A stretch of DNA of 8,631 nt, from the NCBI GenBank assembly GCA_017860375.1, contig JAGDMB010000078.1, forward strand, positions 1-8,631, given 5' to 3'. Each line of letters begins with the position of its first letter. The stretch's first letter is position 1. The notes under the pieces are model-generated. The model was not told the origin of the DNA, searched no databases, and saw nothing but the letters and a program-made list of their open reading frames with translations. The DNA comes from Bacteroidota bacterium. GTDB lineage: Bacteria; Bacteroidota; Bacteroidia; Bacteroidales; UBA10428. Both the position numbers and the translations under genes were made by a program. Below are positions 1 to 7,249 of the stretch, one piece after another.

Positions 1-558
1 ATCATTGCACCCTCTTATGATATCAAGGCACTTGAAATATTGAAGAAAAAAAAGAACCGGATCATCCTTTTGCGAAAGCCGGTGAAGCTTCCCGAGTTTC
101 AGTTCCGGAGCCTGCTGAATGGAGTCATCGGACAAGACCGCGATCGCAGAACCGAATCGCCGGATGATATGAAGCCGGTCACCAAAAAGGTACCCATACG
201 TGCGGAATTCGAGGACCTTGTTTTTGCCAATAAAGTGGTAAAACATTCCAAATCAAATACCATTGTGCTGGCAAAGAACAAACAACTCATGGCAAGCGGT
301 GTGGGGCAAACCTCGCGTGTGGATGCTTTAAGGCAGGCTATTGCAAAAGCCGCAAGTTTTGGTTTCGTGCTCGGTGGAGGGGTAATGGCTTCGGATGCCT
401 TTTTCCCGTTCCCCGATTGTGTTGAGATTGCCAATGCGGCCGGGATAAAAGTGGTGGTGCAGCCGGGCGGTTCGGTAAGAGACATCGATTCAATTGCATT
501 TTGCGATGCGCATGATATGGCCATGGTGTTTACCGGCATCCGGCATTTCAAACATTAA
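1..558 (+). CDS. purH: PurH, bifunctional AICAR formyltransferase / IMP cyclohydrolase, C-terminal 185 residues
   Basis: This is the 3' end of a gene whose start lies before the window; the frame is open from base 1 to the TAA at 556-558. PurH carries out the last two steps of de novo IMP synthesis in the cytoplasm: formylation of AICAR with 10-formyl-THF, then ring closure. The visible part is the end of the AICAR transformylase domain. A KSNTIV motif around local residue 86 holds the Asn equivalent to the catalytic Asn of the family. It is followed by the family signatures GQTSRVDA, ASDAFFPFPD and QPGGSVRD, and the usual ending MVFTGIRHFKH. The N-terminal cyclohydrolase domain and the Lys-His pair of the transformylase are outside the window. 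A separate promoter candidate follows before mreB, so purH need not be co-transcribed with the shape genes, although purH next to mreB is, as I recall, common in Bacteroidota. Identification is secure. Confidence 0.97.
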   Translation: MIAPSYDIKALEILKKKKNRIILLRKPVKLPEFQFRSLLNGVIGQDRDRRTESPDDMKPVTKKVPIRAEFEDLVFANKVVKHSKSNTIVLAKNKQLMASGVGQTSRVDALRQAIAKAASFGFVLGGGVMASDAFFPFPDCVEIANAAGIKVVVQPGGSVRDIDSIAFCDAHDMAMVFTGIRHFKH

Positions 559-592
559 GAATCTATCGCATGTTCATGGTTTATAAGTTTAT

Positions 593-632
593 GCAAATGT
601 TTGCCATTTCCTGTTTCAAAATATTACCTTTA
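593..632 (+). promoter_or_regulatory. Bacteroidota-type promoter candidate for the mre operon, with a dyad over the -33 box
   Basis: TTTG at 600-603 is followed after 21 bases by TACCTTTA at 625-632. This fits the Bacteroidota primary sigma consensus (TTTG, about 19-21 bases, TAnnTTTG) except for A instead of G at the last position. It predicts transcription starting near 637-640 and a leader of about 12 bases before the mreB ATG at 651. The leader is almost all A and T, which is typical of ribosome binding regions in this phylum. The -33 box lies inside a small perfect dyad, GCAAA-TG-TTTGC at 593-604. The promoter is inferred from motif and position only. Confidence 0.6.
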
Positions 633-650
633 CAAAAAAATTAAAAAAAT

Positions 651-1676
651 ATGGGGTTGTTTTCTTTTCTTACCCGGGAACTTGCAATTGATCTGGGAAC
701 CGCGAATACCATTATTATTGAAAATGATAAAATCGTAGTGGACGAGCCATCCATCGTAGCCATTGATCAAACCACAAAGAAACTTATCGCAATTGGCAAT
801 GAGGCCAGGCAGATGCACGGAAAGACGCATGAAAATATCCGGACGATTCGCCCGCTCAGGGATGGTGTAATTGCCGATTTCAATGCCGCTGAACTGATGA
901 TCCGGGAAATGATCAAGATGACCAATACCCATAACCGTTATATGACCCCGTCCCTGAGGATTGTCATAAGTATCCCTTCGGGCAGCACGGAAGTGGAAAT
1001 CCGTGCGGTGAGAGACTCATCGGAACATGCCGGTGGACGGGATGTCTACATGATATATGAACCCATGGCCGCTGCTATTGGAATAGGGCTTGATGTTATT
1101 GCCCCCGAAGGAAATATGGTGGTGGATATCGGGGGAGGAACAACGGAAATTGCCGTAATTGCGTTGGGGGGGATCGTTTGCAATGAATCCATACGCATTG
1201 CAGGCGATGGATTAACAGCTGATATTCAAGCTTATATGAGACATCAGCACAATATTAAGGTCGGGGAAAGAACCGCTGAAGATATCAAAATATTCGTTGG
1301 GGCTGCCCTGCCCGATATTGACGATCCTCCGCAGGACTTTCTTGTGAGAGGGCCGAATATGATGACGGCTTTGCCCATCGAAATACCCATTTCGTATCAG
1401 GAAATTGCGCATTGCCTCGATAAATCACTTACCAAAGTGGAGTCGGCCATCCTTTCGGTACTCGAACAAACTCCTCCGGAACTTTATGCCGACATCGTAC
1501 AGAAAGGCATATACCTTGCCGGTGGAGGAGGATTGCTGCGGGGCCTGGCCAAGAGGCTGACCGATAAGATCAGTATCCAGTTCAATGTGGCAGAGGATCC
1601 TCTCCATGCAGTTGCCAGGGGAACCGGCATCGCCTTGAAAAACCCCGAAAAATATTCAAAATTGCTTTTGCGTTAG
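651..1676 (+). CDS. mreB: MreB, actin-like rod shape-determining protein
   Basis: The 341-residue product has the normal family length. MreB is an ATP-dependent actin homologue that polymerises on the inner face of the cytoplasmic membrane and guides lateral wall synthesis. Visible motifs are phosphate 1 (DLGTANT, residues 14-20), the segment IPSGSTEVE (about 108-116), phosphate 2 (DIGGGTTE, 159-166), GERTAEDIK (205-213) and the adenosine motif LAGGGGLLRG (289-298). The Glu of the YEPMAAAIG segment (Glu137) sits 27 residues before the first Thr of phosphate 2, as expected for the catalytic Glu. The residue before it is Tyr, where many MreBs have Glu. The N-terminus MGLFSFLT is hydrophobic and probably serves as a membrane-binding segment. 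The ATG at 651 follows an A/T-only leader. It is the first gene of the operon, and mreC starts 25 bases after its TAG. Identification is secure. Confidence 0.98.
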   Translation: MGLFSFLTRELAIDLGTANTIIIENDKIVVDEPSIVAIDQTTKKLIAIGNEARQMHGKTHENIRTIRPLRDGVIADFNAAELMIREMIKMTNTHNRYMTPSLRIVISIPSGSTEVEIRAVRDSSEHAGGRDVYMIYEPMAAAIGIGLDVIAPEGNMVVDIGGGTTEIAVIALGGIVCNESIRIAGDGLTADIQAYMRHQHNIKVGERTAEDIKIFVGAALPDIDDPPQDFLVRGPNMMTALPIEIPISYQEIAHCLDKSLTKVESAILSVLEQTPPELYADIVQKGIYLAGGGGLLRGLAKRLTDKISIQFNVAEDPLHAVARGTGIALKNPEKYSKLLLR

Positions 1677-1701
1677 ATGGTGGATACACGTAATATTGCA
1701 C

Positions 1702-2529
1702 ATGAGAAATCTGCTGCGTCTTATATTTCAATACCGGGTTCTCATCCTCTTCATTATTTTTGAGATTTTCTCATTTGTGTTGATCATTGTCACCGGCAGT
1801 TATCAGGAAGCCAGGTTTTATCATGCCGGACAGAAGCTGAATAACACCATCTCCAACAAATTTCAAAATACACGCGATTATTTGTCTATTTATAAAGAAA
1901 ACAAGCGGCTTGCAGAAGAAAATACCCGACTGTATAACCTCTTGAAATCATCGTACCGAATTTCCTACGTCGATTCCTCTTTCGCCGGGGATACGATTGG
2001 TGTCAGGCAATATACATATATAGGTGCCAGGGTAATCAACAATTCCGTAAATAAGAAATACAATTATATAACCCTCGACAAAGGCAGCAACCAGGGTATT
2101 GAACCGGAAATGGCCGTAATCTGCGATGAAGGGATCGTGGGTATGGTGAAAACCGTATCGGAAAATTTCTGTGTTGCACTTTCCCTCCTTAATCCGCGAT
2201 TTGGAGTGAGCGCCAAGATCAAGAATTCAGGATTTTACGGTCCGCTCAGCTGGAAGGAAACTTCTGCTGATAATGCCATAATGGAAGACATTCCGCATCA
2301 TGCCATCATAAATATCGGGGATACCATCCTGACCAGCGGATATGGAAGTGTCTTTCCGGAAAACTGCATGATTGGCGTCATCTCAAAATTCAAATTAAAG
2401 GGAGGGAATTATTACGAGATTACGGTAAAATTGGCGACTGATTTTCAGCGCCTCAACCGGGTGCAAGTCATCCGTAACGAATTCCGGAACGAAATCATAA
2501 CCCTTGAACAATCCACCGCAAATGAGTAA
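1702..2529 (+). CDS. mreC: MreC, cell shape-determining periplasmic scaffold protein
   Basis: The product is 275 residues when started at the ATG at 1702; an in-frame TTG two codons earlier (1696) is less likely. MreC is a single-pass inner-membrane protein whose periplasmic part assembles and binds PBP2, and is thought to activate it. One membrane segment lies at about 11-31. A charged, probably coiled-coil stretch follows at about 40-82 (KENKRLAEENTRLYNLL), then the two-part beta domain. Family landmarks are ITLDKGSNQGI (about 123-133), GIVGMVK (134-140) and TSGYGSVFPENCMIGVI (about 211-227), the last matching the conserved MreC motif around TSG-G--FP---IG. The 3' end overlaps mreD by 8 bases, so the two are probably translationally coupled. 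No clear Shine-Dalgarno sequence is visible. The protein sequence is divergent, as MreC usually is, but motifs, architecture and position agree. Confidence 0.95.
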   Translation: MRNLLRLIFQYRVLILFIIFEIFSFVLIIVTGSYQEARFYHAGQKLNNTISNKFQNTRDYLSIYKENKRLAEENTRLYNLLKSSYRISYVDSSFAGDTIGVRQYTYIGARVINNSVNKKYNYITLDKGSNQGIEPEMAVICDEGIVGMVKTVSENFCVALSLLNPRFGVSAKIKNSGFYGPLSWKETSADNAIMEDIPHHAIINIGDTILTSGYGSVFPENCMIGVISKFKLKGGNYYEITVKLATDFQRLNRVQVIRNEFRNEIITLEQSTANE

Positions 2530-3028
2530 GGGACCCATTCCGATCATTATACAATTTGTTGTGCTGGTGCTGTTGCAATTGCTCCTGTTCAACAATATCC
2601 GGTTTTCAGGATTCATTAATCCCTATGTGTACGTTCTGTTCTTCATCCTGCTGCCCTTTGATTTTTCAGGATCCCTGATGCTGGTGCTGGGATTGGCAAT
2701 GGGACTTATCCTTGACCTGTTTATGGGTACGCCGGGTGTCCATTCCCTTGCTACGGTTCTGATCGCTTTTGTAAGGCCCGGTGTGCTGAACCTGATTGCT
2801 CCCCATGACGGATATGACCTCAATACCCTTCCGAGGGTCAGCCAGATGGGTCTGATCTGGTTTGTCAAGTATGCAGCCATTATCATTGTGATTCATCATT
2901 TGGTTTTATTTTATGCCGAGGTGTTCAGTTTTTCCCATTTCTTCTTTACCCTGTTGAAAGTGTTTTTAAGTTCTGTTTTTACTCTTGTATTCATTGTATT
3001 AAGCCAGTTTTTCGTATTTCGGAAGTAA
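2522..3028 (+). CDS. mreD: MreD, rod shape-determining membrane protein
   Basis: I place the start at the ATG at 2522, which overlaps the mreC TAA by 8 bases and gives 168 residues; a TTG 18 bases upstream would add six residues with no support. MreD is a small polytopic inner-membrane protein that works with MreC in the elongasome. Four to six hydrophobic segments are visible, at about 7-26, 35-49, 50-66, 77-93, 110-132 and 139-165. The best family mark is GLILDLFMGTPGVHSLATVL at about 61-80, which resembles the conserved G-(L/I)-D of MreD, and the TPG-H variant looks typical of Bacteroidota. No Shine-Dalgarno sequence is seen, so translation probably depends on coupling to mreC. mrdA begins three bases after its stop. 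Position between mreC and mrdA makes the call firm even though MreD sequences vary a lot. Confidence 0.93.
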   Translation: MSKGPIPIIIQFVVLVLLQLLLFNNIRFSGFINPYVYVLFFILLPFDFSGSLMLVLGLAMGLILDLFMGTPGVHSLATVLIAFVRPGVLNLIAPHDGYDLNTLPRVSQMGLIWFVKYAAIIIVIHHLVLFYAEVFSFSHFFFTLLKVFLSSVFTLVFIVLSQFFVFRK

Positions 3029-3031
3029 GCC

Positions 3032-4858
3032 ATGGATCTGTTTGCAGAGCGGAAAAAAGTCATTGTCATTATGGTCCTGGTAGTGGCCTTTTTCCTGATT
3101 GTCCGGTTGTTTTACATTCAGGTGATCGACAACAGCTATAAGTTATCGGCAGAGAACAATTCCAAACGCATCGAAACCATTTATGCCGCACGCGGATTAA
3201 TTTATGACCGCAACAAACAACTGCTGGTATACAATCAGCCTGCCTATGATCTGATGATTGCTCCCTTTGAGCTCAAGTCTTTTGACAGCACGGCACTGTG
3301 CGAACTGCTTGACATTGATATAAAGCGCCTCAGGAGCGGCATCGCCCGGGTTAAGATACCGAAATACCGGAGAGAACCCTTCATTAAACAGCTTTCATCC
3401 GAGACCTATGCCAAGCTGCAGGAAAAGTTGTATAAATTCCCGGGATTCTACGTCCGTTCCAGGACCTTACGGAGATACAGCCGTGAGATGGCCGCCCACC
3501 TGATGGGTTATGTGGGAGAAGTGGATGAGAAGATCATTGCCATGAATCCCTATTATGTGATGGGGGATTATATCGGAATCAGCGGCATTGAGGGGTATTA
3601 TGAACCATTTTTACGGGGTGAAAAGGGTCAGAAGGTCCTGCTCGTGGATGTGCATGGAAAGGTAAAAGGGCCCTACCAGGGAGGTCGCTTCGATGAAGAT
3701 GCCCGCGTGGGAAAGAATTTCGTCTGCACCATTGACTCGCGGTTGCAGGGATACGGGGAGCTGCTGATGAAGAATTACAAAGGCAGCATTGTGGCCATCG
3801 AGCCCTCCACCGGTGAGATCCTGACACTGGTTTCCTCTCCGGCCTATGATCCCTCGTTGCTCGTGGGGAGGCAACGCTCTGTTAATTACAGGAAACTCGA
3901 GACCGATACGCTTGAACCCTTGTTTAACCGGGCGCTTATGGCCAATTATCCGCCCGGATCCACTTTCAAACCGGTAAATGCATTGATAGGCCTGCAGGAA
4001 AATGTGATCAATATCAATACAACGTTTTCCTGCAATCTCGGATTTTATGCCAAGGGAGTAAGTGTCGGCTGTCATGAGCATTCCTCACCCCTGAAATTGC
4101 TTCAGGGCATTCAGAATTCCTGCAACAGTTATTATTGCAATACGCTGCGCCGTATCCTCGAAGATCCAAAGTATCCCTCTACTACCGATGCGTACAACAA
4201 CTGGCGCAACTATGTAATATCCTTCGGATTCGGCACTAAATTGAATTCGGATTTCACCAATGAGATACGGGGCTTTGTTCCCCCTTCCTCTTACTATGAC
4301 CGGTATTATGGCGAGCATGGCTGGAGCTCCCTTACCGTAATCTCGCTTGCCATAGGGCAGGGGGAATTGCTGATGACGCCTCTGCAGATGGCCAATATGA
4401 CTGCCTGTATTGCAAATCGCGGAAAATATTTTATCCCCCATATTGTCAGGCAGATTGAAGGTATTGACACCCTCGACAGACGATTCACCACTCCGCATAC
4501 GGTGAACATTGATACGGCGAATTTCAGTATTGTGGTGGAAGGCATGTACCTTGCAGTGAACGGAGGCCCGGGCAGAACAGCCGGCATAGCCCAGCTTAGT
4601 AATATTGCCGTTTGCGGAAAAACCGGGACGGCTCAAAATCCCCAGGGAACTGCCCATTCCGTGTTTATCGCCTTCGCTCCGAAAGACAACCCTGAAATAG
4701 CAATATCGGTATACGTGGAACACGGCGAATGGGGAGCAAGTTATGCGGCACCAATCGCGAGCCTGATGATTGAAAAGTACCTTACCGATTCGATATCGCC
4801 GGGCCGAAAATGGCTCGAAACAAGAATGCTGAGCGGTAATTTATTGTATGCCAAATGA
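3032..4858 (+). CDS. mrdA: Penicillin-binding protein 2, elongasome peptidoglycan transpeptidase
   Basis: The 608-residue class B PBP is close to the usual PBP2 length. It cross-links peptidoglycan made by its partner RodA during elongation and is a beta-lactam target. It has one N-terminal membrane anchor (about 9-28), a pedestal/dimerisation region beginning with ARGLIYDRN (53-61), and a C-terminal transpeptidase domain. The active-site motifs are complete: STFK at 310-313 in PPGSTFKP (nucleophile Ser310), SCN at 363-365 and KTGTA at 530-534. AIGQGELLMTPLQMA (about 440-454) is also typical. Cys334, Cys347, His350 and Cys364 lie around the SxN motif, where proteobacterial PBP2 has a zinc site (see findings). 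A GGAAG sequence 6 bases before the ATG may act as a ribosome binding site. The TGA overlaps the rodA ATG as ATGA. Identification as PBP2 rather than the divisome PBP3 rests on the mre/rodA context and sequence character. Confidence 0.97.
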   Translation: MDLFAERKKVIVIMVLVVAFFLIVRLFYIQVIDNSYKLSAENNSKRIETIYAARGLIYDRNKQLLVYNQPAYDLMIAPFELKSFDSTALCELLDIDIKRLRSGIARVKIPKYRREPFIKQLSSETYAKLQEKLYKFPGFYVRSRTLRRYSREMAAHLMGYVGEVDEKIIAMNPYYVMGDYIGISGIEGYYEPFLRGEKGQKVLLVDVHGKVKGPYQGGRFDEDARVGKNFVCTIDSRLQGYGELLMKNYKGSIVAIEPSTGEILTLVSSPAYDPSLLVGRQRSVNYRKLETDTLEPLFNRALMANYPPGSTFKPVNALIGLQENVININTTFSCNLGFYAKGVSVGCHEHSSPLKLLQGIQNSCNSYYCNTLRRILEDPKYPSTTDAYNNWRNYVISFGFGTKLNSDFTNEIRGFVPPSSYYDRYYGEHGWSSLTVISLAIGQGELLMTPLQMANMTACIANRGKYFIPHIVRQIEGIDTLDRRFTTPHTVNIDTANFSIVVEGMYLAVNGGPGRTAGIAQLSNIAVCGKTGTAQNPQGTAHSVFIAFAPKDNPEIAISVYVEHGEWGASYAAPIASLMIEKYLTDSISPGRKWLETRMLSGNLLYAK

Positions 4859-6279
4859 CACGAACCATTAACATCCTGGAGGAAATTGACTGGCTAAGCG
4901 TGGGATTATACCTGGCGCTGGTATTTTTTGGCTGGATGAACATTTTTGCCTCAAGCTATAATGAGCGATACAGGAGCATTTTTGACCTTCACCAGAATTA
5001 TGGGGATCAGTTTTTATGGATCATGATCTCCTTTTTAGCCGTTTTCCTGCTCTTTTTGATCGACCACCGGTTCTTTTACTTCTTTACCTATCCGATCTAC
5101 GCTTTTGCTGTCGTGCTATTGCTGGCTGTCCTCGTGTTTGGTGTGGAAGTGCATAATTCCAGATCGTGGCTGAATATTTTTGGATTCCGTCTGCAGCCTT
5201 CGGAATTTGTGAAGATTGCCGTTGCTCTGGCAATTGCACATTACCTGAGCGGTTTTGACGTAAAACTGATGACCTGGAAGTCACTGGCAATACTTGCCGG
5301 TATTATTGGGTTTCCGGTTATCCTCATCAGCCTTCAGCCTGATTTTGGTACGGCAATGGTATTTACCTGTTTTATACTGGTTTTGTACCGCGAAGGTCTT
5401 CCCGGATGGATTATGGGATTCAGTATTTTTATAGCCGTCCTCTTCCTGATGACGCTTCTCTTATCCAAAGTAGCGGTTATTATCGTTTTGCTCTCCCTTG
5501 CAGTATTGTTTATCGGCCTTGTCAATCAGAAATTATCCTATTCCCTTTTCAGTGCCCTGGTCATGGGTGGCGTATTCGGCCTTTTGAAGATCCTCTCCCT
5601 GGTTGTCCCTTTTAAAACCGGTAACTACCTGTTATTGCTCATTGCAGCAGGTATAACGGCCATTGTCCTCGTGGTCATGGCACAAAGGAAAAAAATTGCG
5701 AATGCATTCTTTATCCTCCTTCTGCTGATCGCATTCATCGGATTCACTTTTTCGGTCAATTATGTTTTTACCAGGGCGTTAAAACCTCATCAGCAAACCC
5801 GTGTAAACATTTTACTGGGAAAAGAAACGGATACCAGGGGCGTGGGCTATAACCTCAACCAGTCGAAAATCGCCATCGGGGCAGGAGGTTTTGCAGGGAA
5901 AGGGTATTTGCGCGGAACACAGACCAAACTTGATTATGTCCCCGAGCAAAGTACGGATTTCATCTTTTGTACGGTGGGTGAGGAATGGGGATTCCTGGGC
6001 ACTATGGCCGTGATCCTGCTTTTCGCAGGTCTGCTGATACGATTGTTATACCTGGCCGAGCGACAGCGATCGGTTTTTGCAAGGTTATATGGCTATGGAG
6101 TGGTCTCCATATTATTTTTTCATGTGGCCATCAATATCGCCATGACCATCGGACTTTTCCCCGTCATCGGCATCCCTTTGCCGTTTTTCAGCTACGGTGG
6201 TTCATCCATGCTTGCATTTACCCTGCTCCTGTTTATATTTATAAGACTGGATGCGGTGCGGAAGATCTATTTGAAATAA
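4855..6279 (+). CDS. rodA: RodA, SEDS-family peptidoglycan glycosyltransferase
   Basis: RodA polymerises lipid II into glycan strands in the inner membrane and acts as a pair with PBP2, encoded just upstream with an ATGA overlap. The 474-residue product carries SEDS landmarks: RLQPSEFVK (112-120), SLQPDFGTAM (159-168), PHQQTRV (311-317), GVGYNLNQSKIAIGAGG (329-345) followed by GKGYLRGTQ (348-356), VPEQSTDFIF (362-371), GEEWGFLG (375-382) and PLPFFSYGGSS (441-451). Asp326, just before GVGY, aligns with the essential Asp of the large extracytoplasmic loop (Asp262 in E. coli). The protein is about 100 residues longer than E. coli RodA. The extra length lies between the QPDFGT region and PHQQ, roughly residues 186-280, and is almost wholly hydrophobic. 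I read it as about four added membrane segments, which would keep the topology of the catalytic loop. I believe longer RodA is usual in Bacteroidota, but could not check. It is the last gene of the operon. Confidence 0.97.
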   Translation: MTRTINILEEIDWLSVGLYLALVFFGWMNIFASSYNERYRSIFDLHQNYGDQFLWIMISFLAVFLLFLIDHRFFYFFTYPIYAFAVVLLLAVLVFGVEVHNSRSWLNIFGFRLQPSEFVKIAVALAIAHYLSGFDVKLMTWKSLAILAGIIGFPVILISLQPDFGTAMVFTCFILVLYREGLPGWIMGFSIFIAVLFLMTLLLSKVAVIIVLLSLAVLFIGLVNQKLSYSLFSALVMGGVFGLLKILSLVVPFKTGNYLLLLIAAGITAIVLVVMAQRKKIANAFFILLLLIAFIGFTFSVNYVFTRALKPHQQTRVNILLGKETDTRGVGYNLNQSKIAIGAGGFAGKGYLRGTQTKLDYVPEQSTDFIFCTVGEEWGFLGTMAVILLFAGLLIRLLYLAERQRSVFARLYGYGVVSILFFHVAINIAMTIGLFPVIGIPLPFFSYGGSSMLAFTLLLFIFIRLDAVRKIYLK

Positions 6280-6338
6280 CATCTGCCGGATCCTTTTCGG
6301 ATAGAAAACAGGGCTGTATATGTCAGGCTGATGAACTA

Positions 6339-7100
6339 TCAGAGCGTTCTGAAAAAATCATAATTCATCTTCTCCAGTTCCGCCATGGCCGGATAAGGAT
6401 AGTATAGCAGTTCCTCTTTTGCTCCCAGGTAAAAGCCTGAGGCAACAGACCGGTAAAGCAGATCTCCGTTATAAAACCTTACCACGGTCTTCATTTTTTT
6501 CTGTTCTTTTTTCAGGATTTCAAGACAATCCCGCAGATGGCCCACATGGGAATAAGGCAGATGTTCGGCTGAACCGGTTAAAGGATTGGCAGCCAGATCG
6601 CCCAGCTTTAGTTCTACAAAAAACAGTTTCGGGAACTGTATTTGCATGGAACCATCGGTCAACACTTTCAGAAACTCCGGAGGAGTCAGATCGCTTGCTA
6701 CCTGCGGTGTTACAGGACATAATTCCTGGTAAAGGTGAAGGTTTTGTTTCACTTCCTTGCCTGGGTTGTAGGGTGTCGGTTTTAATTCAAGCACAATCCC
6801 ATGATCAGTAGCCAGATACAGATTCCGGAATGCTTTCATCGGAATGGTTTCCAGCACTTTATACACCGACAAATACACCGTATGTTTCGGACTTCCGTCG
6901 GGTTGTGCCACACAACGCCGACTCAGGTAATCCATATCGATGAGGTCCCTGACGGATTCCAGGTCGAGACCGAAATAGATGGCCTGCCCTTTGTTTCGTT
7001 TCCGGGTGCCTGTGGCCAGGTACGCCCCAAACTCAGCAGGCGGCAGCATCGAACCGATCAATGCTTCCGGAGTGATGCATAAATAAATATAAAGACTCAT
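6339..7100 (-). CDS. Uncharacterised 253-residue protein, probably cytoplasmic
   Basis: I do not recognise a named family and assign no function. The frame runs from ATG at 7098-7100 to TGA at 6339-6341, opposite to and convergent with rodA (59 bases between stops). The product has no signal peptide and no membrane segment. The N-terminal 45 residues (MSLYIYLCITPEALIGS, then PPAEFGAYLATGTRKR) look like a compact alpha/beta start. A Tyr- and Leu-rich middle follows (LKPTPYNPGKEVKQNLHLYQ near 106-125), then PKLFFVELKLGDL at 157-169, a Lys-rich helix LEILKKEQKKMK at 193-204 and a Tyr-rich C-terminus. The GTRKR--G---YFGLD segment seems familiar from conserved hypothetical proteins of Bacteroidales, but this is memory, not a search result. 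Codon use resembles the neighbours. The leader is AT-rich without a Shine-Dalgarno sequence. That it is a real gene is well supported by length and protein-like composition. Confidence 0.8.
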   Translation of the reverse strand: MSLYIYLCITPEALIGSMLPPAEFGAYLATGTRKRNKGQAIYFGLDLESVRDLIDMDYLSRRCVAQPDGSPKHTVYLSVYKVLETIPMKAFRNLYLATDHGIVLELKPTPYNPGKEVKQNLHLYQELCPVTPQVASDLTPPEFLKVLTDGSMQIQFPKLFFVELKLGDLAANPLTGSAEHLPYSHVGHLRDCLEILKKEQKKMKTVVRFYNGDLLYRSVASGFYLGAKEELLYYPYPAMAELEKMNYDFFRTL

Positions 7101-7222
7101 GGTTTTATAGTTTTAAATTAGGTACCTGCAGACTGTTTTAAAGGACAAGGCCTTTTTATAATGTCTTTAAAATAATGACCTGTCCGGTGAACGATATTTA
7201 CAAATGGCATACAAAAGTTAGT
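7101..7222. other. Divergent AT-rich intergenic region
   Basis: This gap separates the start of the minus-strand hypothetical gene from the promoter element of the small plus-strand gene. It is AT-rich and must hold the control signals of the minus-strand gene, but I found no good TAnnTTTG box on that strand. A weak hairpin (AAAGG 7140-7144 with CCTTT 7151-7155) contains the 8-base palindrome AAGGCCTT at 7147-7154. An in-frame ATG at 7175 would extend the small ORF back into this region but lies upstream of the promoter-like element. Confidence 0.5.
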
Positions 7223-7230
7223 TATTTTTG
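7197..7230 (+). promoter_or_regulatory. Bacteroidota-type promoter candidate for the small Cys-containing gene
   Basis: TATTTTTG at 7223-7230 is an exact match to the Bacteroidota -7 consensus TAnnTTTG. A partial -33 match, TTTA at 7197-7200, lies 22 bases upstream, which is slightly long. Transcription would start near 7236, giving a leader of about 14 bases that includes AAGGA at 7242-7246 before the ATG at 7250. This arrangement decides the start of the downstream ORF in favour of 7250 over the earlier in-frame ATG at 7175. Confidence 0.45.
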
Positions 7231-7249
7231 CAGGGAAAAACAAGGAATA

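Noticed and set aside
1696..1701. TTG start for mreC two codons before the ATG
   Set aside because: The ATG at 1702 gives the usual short polar start before the membrane segment, and nothing supports the TTG.
2504..2521. TTG start for mreD
   Set aside because: The ATG at 2522 with a short overlap to the mreC stop is the more usual arrangement and gives a normal MreD length.
3611..4081. 156-codon minus-strand open frame inside mrdA
   Set aside because: Opposite conserved PBP2 coding sequence including STFK; composition is not protein-like for this genome.
4085..4723. 212-codon open frame on the minus strand inside mrdA
   Set aside because: It lies fully opposite the transpeptidase domain of PBP2, whose motifs are intact, and its translation has no recognisable protein features; it is a shadow frame.
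6280..6338. Possible terminator between convergent rodA and the hypothetical gene
   Set aside because: Only a 4-base stem (ATCC 6290-6293 with GGAT 6299-6302) is visible and no stem is followed by a T-run, so it is not callable.
5985..6407. 140-codon plus-strand frame overlapping the end of rodA
   Set aside because: Most of it is an alternative reading of the conserved RodA C-terminus (SYGGSS region), and it then runs antisense into the 253-residue gene.
6419..6811. 130-codon plus-strand frame opposite the hypothetical gene
   Set aside because: The minus-strand frame spans the whole region with better composition, a plausible start and normal codon use; the plus frame is its shadow.
7140..7157. 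Hairpin AAAGG...CCTTT followed by T residues, as a terminator
   Set aside because: The stem has only 5 pairs, and it lies between two divergent starts where a terminator has no obvious gene to end.
7175..7249. Upstream ATG extending the small ORF to 78 residues
   Set aside because: The extension contains the promoter-like TATTTTTG box, has no ribosome binding sequence and would put 39 residues before the hydrophobic segment.
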